Shown piece after piece: positions 63,176 to 64,000 of a stretch of DNA of 64,000 bases. A model generated the notes under the pieces. That model had not been told where the DNA came from and did no database searches. It worked only from the letters and a program-made list of their open reading frames with translations. The DNA comes from Bacteroidales bacterium UBA4333 (lineage in GTDB: Bacteria > Bacteroidota > Bacteroidia > Bacteroidales > Paludibacteraceae): positions 98,041 through 162,040 of the forward strand of contig DGTP01000004.1 in NCBI GenBank assembly GCA_002394335.1, in the 5' to 3' direction. A program made the position numbers and the translations under genes. Position 1 is the stretch's first letter. Each line of letters begins with the position of its first letter.

Positions 63176-63280
63176 CAAAATTACAACAATATTACCATAT
63201 ACACAAGTACCGAAAAATTATTCGGGTATGGAATAATTTGTGTATATACTTGCGTAATTCGGAAAAAAGCAGTATCTTTG
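63176..63280. promoter_or_regulatory. Divergent promoters and HxlR operator
   Basis: Minus promoter: TTG (plus 63204-63206), 20 bases, TAATTTTG (plus 63176-63183). Plus promoter: TTG (63250-63252), 20 bases, TATCTTTG (63273-63280). The inverted repeat TATACACAA (63198-63206)/TTGTGTATA (63238-63246) covers the minus -33 element and borders the plus one. An inner TACCGAA...TTCGGGTA repeat lies between. This is a good site for a dimeric regulator. Confidence 0.7.
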
Positions 63281-63297
63281 CAGCAAATTTTGAATTT

Positions 63298-63654
63298 ATG
63301 TACGAACGAAAGATACCCATTGATTTGGATTGCCCATTGAGGCTTACTATCAGTCTGATTGACTCCAAATGGAAATCCTGCATCCTGGATGAGTTGCGCC
63401 ACGGTGCTATGCGTCCGAGTGAACTGCACAAGGCGCTGCCGGAAGCCACGCCGCGAGTGCTGGATATACAGCTCAAAGAATTGGTGGACGACGGGTTGGT
63501 CATCAAAACCATCTATCCCGAACTGCCGCCACGCAGCGAGTACTCCATTTCCGAACTGGGCATGTCGCTCATTCCGATTATTGACTCCATGCTCGTTTGG
63601 GGAGAGCAGCATATGGACTTGTTTGAAAAGAAATACAAGCTTGGTGATTATTAA
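63298..63654 (+). CDS. HxlR-family transcriptional regulator
   Basis: The 118-residue winged-helix protein starts at ATG 63298, the first after the promoter at 63250-63280; the longer frame to 63163 crosses that promoter. It has the HxlR signature: CPLRLTISLIDSKWKSCILD, then LRHGAMRPSELHKALPEATP, RVLDIQLKELVDDGLVIKT, and PPRSEYSISELGMSLIPII. HxlR members often sense electrophiles, quinones or aldehydes and control nearby detoxification genes. Targets here likely include the divergent NTF2-like gene and itself. The leading Cys (CPL) may be the usual redox-sensitive cysteine. Confidence 0.9.
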   Translation: MYERKIPIDLDCPLRLTISLIDSKWKSCILDELRHGAMRPSELHKALPEATPRVLDIQLKELVDDGLVIKTIYPELPPRSEYSISELGMSLIPIIDSMLVWGEQHMDLFEKKYKLGDY

Positions 63655-63753
63655 GATTTGGGCACGGTATCTCGTTAGTGTCCTGTCTGTCTATCGTGCC
63701 ATCAGCGTCCAGCCAGCGTGGCGTGTGCGGCAAATAAATTATAAGTGTTTTCA

Positions 63754-63818
63754 GCAAATTGTGTATCATTTGCCGTAAATTGTGTAACAACTGTTTCGTA
63801 AAAAAGCAGTACCTTTGC
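63754..63818 (+). promoter_or_regulatory. Promoter/operator of the AraC-like gene
   Basis: The counterpart of 59560-59624. TTGTGTA half-sites stand 21 bases apart, the inverted GCAAA-N10-TTTGC is kept, and the -7 element is TACCTTTG (63810-63817). It lies 8 bases upstream of the start codon, fitting autoregulation by the encoded regulator. Confidence 0.65.
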
Positions 63819-63825
63819 ACTCAAT

Positions 63826-64000
63826 ATGGAGTTACAACAAGACAGCATCATCGTAAGCGCCAGAATTGAAGCTCTCTTCAATCTCAAGTTGAGCAACTAT
63901 TTCACGCATGTGTTCGTGACAGACGGCGAGTGCGTAATGAAATATAGCGGTGAGCAGGTGAAAATGGGCAAGGGAGACTGCGTGATTATTGTGGCAAACC
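63826..64000 (+). CDS. AraC-like regulator, N-terminal cupin part (3' end outside window)
   Basis: ATG 63826 opens a frame of 58 codons that reaches the right edge. The visible part (MELQQDSIIVSARIEALFNL, then FTHVFVTDGECVMKY, GKGDCVIIVAN) matches the cupin-type sensor domain at the start of many Bacteroidetes AraC-family regulators; the DNA-binding part would follow outside the window. Evidence for AraC rather than another cupin protein is the domain style and the duplicated direct-repeat operator in front of it and of the decarboxylase-cupin gene. Moderately sure. Confidence 0.6.
   Translation, partial: MELQQDSIIVSARIEALFNLKLSNYFTHVFVTDGECVMKYSGEQVKMGKGDCVIIVAN

Noticed and set aside
63163..63297. 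Longer N-terminus for the HxlR regulator
   Set aside because: The extension crosses the gene's own promoter and operator; the ATG at 63298 gives a standard HxlR start.
1..64000. tRNA, rRNA, transposases, prophage genes, toxin-antitoxin pairs
   Set aside because: I looked for cloverleaf ends, conserved rRNA stretches, DDE transposases and phage structural genes and saw none that I could support.

Overview
This window looks like a chromosome segment of a Bacteroidales bacterium, probably an uncultured gut or rumen-type member. Evidence: a SusC/SusD pair, many lipoproteins with an LxxC lipobox, Bacteroidetes-type promoters (TTTG-N20-TAnnTTTG), few Shine-Dalgarno sequences, an lpxD-lpxC-lpxA order next to an HD-domain gene, and many exported proteins sharing a short C-terminal tag like the end of a type IX secretion (T9SS) signal. 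I saw no rRNA, tRNA, CRISPR array, transposase or phage gene.

Layout. 1-293 is a YhcH/EbgC-type protein cut by the edge. 420-9990 (minus) is a compact housekeeping run: HD phosphohydrolase, lpxD, lpxC, lpxA, glnS, an HsdR-N-like protein, phoH and a fused NfnAB/GltD-type oxidoreductase. 10173-14102 (plus) encodes a DUF4832/DUF4874 secreted protein, a HAD phosphatase, an N-acetylhexosamine-1-kinase-like enzyme and a family-9-like carbohydrate-binding protein. 14089-20523 (minus) holds two large tagged surface proteins with a 48-residue peptide gene between them.

21248-35113 (plus) is a galactosamine/tagatose-type locus: agaS-like isomerase, GatZ/KbaZ-like protein, CE7-type esterase lipoprotein, PfkB kinase, then three related metallophosphoesterases, two of them fused to beta-helices. 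An AT-rich block with a truncated tagged gene interrupts it. A DeoR/AgaR-like regulator (35225-36001, minus) has a TTTCGTTTCGTTC operator-like site at its promoter. 36337-51142 (plus) is a glycan utilisation region: amidohydrolase lipoprotein, GH36/27-like alpha-galactosidase, SusC, SusD, a surface lipoprotein, a second DUF4832 protein, a GH31 enzyme, a DMT sugar permease and two tagged proteins. Together these suggest capture and breakdown of alpha-galactosyl or GalNAc-containing glycans, with sugar amines entering via the AgaS/PfkB/GatZ route.

51308-59504 is a cobalamin-riboswitch operon encoding a surface protein and a 2201-residue mosaic protein that contains a DUF4465 domain, followed by a second small MKK-type peptide. 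59560-64000 is a stress/detoxification-like group: carboxymuconolactone decarboxylase-cupin, iron alcohol dehydrogenase, acetyltransferase, NTF2-like protein, HxlR regulator and the start of an AraC-like regulator. The AraC-like gene and the decarboxylase gene share an almost identical 65-bp promoter/operator.

The most notable observations are the shared C-terminal tag, the B12-riboswitch mosaic protein, the small MKK peptides, the duplicated AraC-type operator and the beta-helix/phosphoesterase family.
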